A DNA stretch of 52,046 nt from Alphaproteobacteria bacterium (GTDB taxonomy: Bacteria > Pseudomonadota > Alphaproteobacteria > Rickettsiales > UBA3002): contig JALHRI010000008.1 in the NCBI GenBank assembly GCA_022841525.1, forward strand, positions 1 to 52,046, in the 5' to 3' direction. Made by a program: the position numbers and the translations under genes. Positions 50,601 to 52,046 of the stretch are shown piece by piece. Below the pieces are notes generated by a model. The model was given only the letters and a program-made list of their open reading frames with translations. It made no database searches and was not told the DNA's origin. Within the stretch, counting starts at the first letter, position 1, and each line of letters opens with the position of its first letter.

Positions 50601-52046
50601 CCACCGCCTGCGCCGTTAGGGCCATCACGACCGCCGCCACCGCCGCCGCCACCTACCACCAGTACATTGACCGGATTGCTGAATAGATTCGCGATGGCAT
50701 TCACCGTGCTCGCCAGCGTAAGGGTGCCCGTGCCAAGCGTAGCGGTAAAGGGTCCGCCAATGCTCAGCGGTGCGTTGATGTTCAGATTGCCGTTACTGGT
50801 GGCGATGCCCAGCGTGCCGCTGGTGAAAATACCGCTAGGGCCGCTGAGGTTCACGGCGCCACCGTTACTCAGGATGTTATAGCCGCCACCCAAAAAGTTG
50901 AATGTTCCACCCGTAAGCGTGATCGCACCATTATTGCTGACAATGTTGGCAGGTCCGTTCTTCATCAACACGCCATTCGCGGTGACGGAGAGTGCGCTAC
51001 CCGCACCGGTTGTTTCCAGACCGGAATCAATCGAGACAAAACTGCCCGCCCCCGTTGTCTGGATATTAAGGGCGCTGGCGCGAATGGAATGTGCAAGCGT
51101 AAGGCTGTTCGTCGTGCTGATGGTGGTGTTACCCAGTGCCGTCGTCGCGCCGAAGGGGGTATTGATAGTCGCCCTGCCTGCGGTGAGCGCCAGGCCAACA
51201 CCATTAACCGCGCCATTAAAAATGGCCGAGGCCGTGCCCGGATTAACGGTAAGTGATTCTGTCACCCCACCTGCTGTATCGGTGATGGTGCTATTAAAGG
51301 TGATGTTCTGGTTCGTGCTCGAGACGGTGGGGCTTGCGCCTTCTGCCACTACCAACGGGTTTAGAAAGCTGATCGCACCGGCGGTGCTGCTCACATTCGC
51401 ATTCAAGATGGTGTGTATATTATTGGCAAAATTTATGGTGCCGGTGGAATTGAGTAAGCGGCTGAGCGTAAAATCGTTAAAGCCCTGAATATCCACTGGC
51501 CCGAAGGTCGCGCCCGAACGCACCAGATTCGTGGTGGTGGCAGTATAATTTGGACGTACCCCGCCCGTTTGTCCCGAAAGCAGGGTAAGACCACCCAAGC
51601 CAACGCTTACATTGCCATTCAAATTCAGTGTACCAGTGTTTGCAACGTTACCGTTTGCAGCACGCAAGATCACCGCATTCGCGCCGCCACCAGTCAAGGT
51701 GTTGGCAGCATTGAGAGTAACATCGCGGTATCCAAGCACCGTGAGGTTGCCTGCGCTGTTAATATCGCGGTTAATGAAGGTATCGAGAAAGCCCTGAATG
51801 GTGACCGCACCAAACGTCCCACCCAGACGCACGAGGTTGGTCGTCGTCGCCGTCCAGCTTGGTCGTGTAACGTTCACACCCGAGGTGAGGTTCAGCGCAC
51901 CGGTGCCGACACGTAAAATCGCATCATTGAGTGTAAGGTTGCCAACGCCCAGTACGTTGTTGCCTGCCGCAGTTAAGGTCAACCCAACAGCACCGGCACC
52001 CGTAGTAATCGTGCGACCGGTATTGGCCACCGTAATATCGCGAGTG
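47672..52046 (-). CDS. Large surface protein: hemagglutinin-like, glycine-rich, YDG/MBG repeats (5' end outside window)
   Basis: The frame is open to the window edge, so the N-terminus is missing; at least 1457 residues are seen. The first part (about 1-450) has Asn/Thr/Gly-rich beta-helix repeats as in filamentous hemagglutinin (LNLTSGVNVTRPSWTATTTN-type units). A glycine-rich block of about 250 residues (about 49920-50690) ends in GVVVIRF and resembles tail-fibre glycine domains. Then come MBG/YDG-type repeats of 83 residues (LTVSASGINKVYDGND). The C-terminus (about 90 residues) is Pro/Ser-rich with no beta-barrel, LPxTG or obvious sorting signal, so it is probably released or anchored by other means. 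No TpsB partner gene is in the window. Confidence 0.85.
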   Translation of the reverse strand, partial: TRDITVANTGRTITTGAGAVGLTLTAAGNNVLGVGNLTLNDAILRVGTGALNLTSGVNVTRPSWTATTTNLVRLGGTFGAVTIQGFLDTFINRDINSAGNLTVLGYRDVTLNAANTLTGGGANAVILRAANGNVANTGTLNLNGNVSVGLGGLTLLSGQTGGVRPNYTATTTNLVRSGATFGPVDIQGFNDFTLSRLLNSTGTINFANNIHTILNANVSSTAGAISFLNPLVVAEGASPTVSSTNQNITFNSTITDTAGGVTESLTVNPGTASAIFNGAVNGVGLALTAGRATINTPFGATTALGNTTISTTNSLTLAHSIRASALNIQTTGAGSFVSIDSGLETTGAGSALSVTANGVLMKNGPANIVSNNGAITLTGGTFNFLGGGYNILSNGGAVNLSGPSGIFTSGTLGIATSNGNLNINAPLSIGGPFTATLGTGTLTLASTVNAIANLFSNPVNVLVVGGGGGGGGRDGPNGAGGGSGGAVDTGFNAVAGQLYTILVGGGGGAGVNQASLAAGGAGGANGGGSGGTAGAGGMSGGGGGGGGASSMYAGTTAIAVGGGGAGGGGSNEGTANNVNSPGGGSQPSGNTGVASGGAGGNYVGDGGGGGGGGGGYFGGSGQTNLLTSGQASGGANYANAGNIFSTITNGNNGLSQPGGSTPGAAVSIAGPRATFYNYAGSGAGGTAVGGSAAGSNGVVVIRFTGTASQIINVGGTVTTAGADTIVTYANTSQLNLFSPLAGCAGNCDFTVTAGNVSYGGAIGGVAPLNNVSITTTGSQSLPSITAASILARTTGATADLTISPSAVLSASGAGNALTLVSGRNFINNSGAGALSTPSGRYLVYSTNPANDTRGGLTNDFRRFSCSFNASGTCAFNAAVNQTVTMPGTTNGFLYSTTPLITVTPSAIASFVYGTAAPSLVGYTYNTITSAQYLTAGDFADDTITGTITGSTSYAPGPINGNVGTYNINYSSGNLFSALGYGFTYANNASAITVTQRPLTVSLTGTVSKVYDGNDSAALAGANYSIANIYNSEAISITNTSGTYNNKNVGVGKNVSVTGLTLAGATSGNYSLTSTSASGNVGTITARALTVSASGINKVYDGNDIASITLGDDRVSGDVLSLSFASALFNNKNVGTAKPINVSGINVTGTDAGNYTFNTTATTNANITTRALTVSASGINKVYDGNDIASITLGDDRVSGDVLSLSFASALFNNKNAGTAKPINVSGINVTGTDAGNYTFNTTASTNANITARALTVSASGISKTFDGNTSASVTLSDDRISGDMLMLGYTSANFATPAAGTNIPIFVAGISLSGVDAGNYSFNTTATTSADILAAPTPVTTPFNLPSTFTMVSQESGLILINQPDDATSSAPRLSSTLVHLPRTAPQSNILRNRPVGRALESREKVPTTQGLGRWVMNLRTAPPTSFPRKGQTYASPSTPHAASECEGSNQPSWCAV
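48263..48760. repeat. 249-bp near-identical tandem repeats (YDG domains)
   Basis: Two full units, 48263-48511 and 48512-48760, differ at about a dozen bases by eye and encode 83-residue YDG domains. Part of a third unit starts at 48761 and a more diverged one precedes 48263. The closeness suggests recent duplication or gene conversion, and assembly of the copy number should be treated with care. Confidence 0.9.

Noticed and set aside
1-52046. tRNA, rRNA, insertion sequences or prophage genes
   Set aside because: No conserved RNA sequence, transposase, integrase or phage structural gene was recognised. S74 and glycine-rich domains occur only as parts of larger surface proteins.

Overview
The window looks like chromosomal DNA of an alphaproteobacterium. 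The evidence is two DUF2336 proteins, the alphaproteobacterial style of PstA and PhoR, the dnaK-dnaJ pair and the generally GC-rich coding. No rRNA, tRNA, integrase, transposase, phage module or CRISPR array was seen. The genus cannot be named from the sequence alone. All calls come from reading the sequence and its translations; no database search was run.

Layout. Positions 1-1834 hold the end of dnaK and a complete dnaJ. Positions 1845-3599 hold two adjacent unknown genes that look like diverged paralogues. Positions 3722-16031 form a Wzx/Wzy-type exopolysaccharide locus: flippase, an odd ParB-like/methyltransferase fusion, acetyltransferase, a Wza-type exporter with an apparent frameshift, a Wzc-type co-polymerase whose kinase P-loop has lost its lysine, two GT2 enzymes, a tandem GT4-GT4 protein, an O-antigen ligase/polymerase and an initiating sugar-phosphate transferase. 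Positions 16289-25020 hold pdxH, a ydbH-ynbE-ydbL-like envelope operon, a methyltransferase, an unusually long isocitrate dehydrogenase, a Cys-rich pentapeptide-like pair, folE and an SDR enzyme. Positions 25355-27757 hold a fusion of a type IV pilin leader to a peptidase S74 chaperone domain, followed by a small lipoprotein.

Positions 27881-33826 (minus strand) are a phosphate block: phoR, a Pho box, an unknown 495-residue protein, then pstC, pstA and pstB. pstS, phoU and phoB are not in the window. Positions 33991-36237 hold a CoA-transferase pair and purU. Positions 36364-38685 hold two DUF2336 proteins in tandem. Positions 38697-41199 are an unknown three-gene operon that includes a Nudix hydrolase. 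Positions 41332-46195 hold nadK, a DMT transporter, a lone glycosyltransferase, dapB and a Maf protein. Positions 46200-47519 hold three unknown small genes in two transcription units, each preceded by a near-perfect Pho box. The window ends inside a large minus-strand surface protein with hemagglutinin-like, glycine-rich and YDG/MBG repeats.

Two themes stand out. First, three two-repeat Pho boxes (32405-32426, 46964-46985, 47564-47585) tie unrecognised cytosolic proteins to phosphate starvation. This is the best candidate here for an undescribed system. Second, seven copies of a palindromic element lie only between genes, two of them flanking dapB with a shared long core. Separate repeated-word cassettes built on AGGTT or CAGCC motifs fill other gaps.
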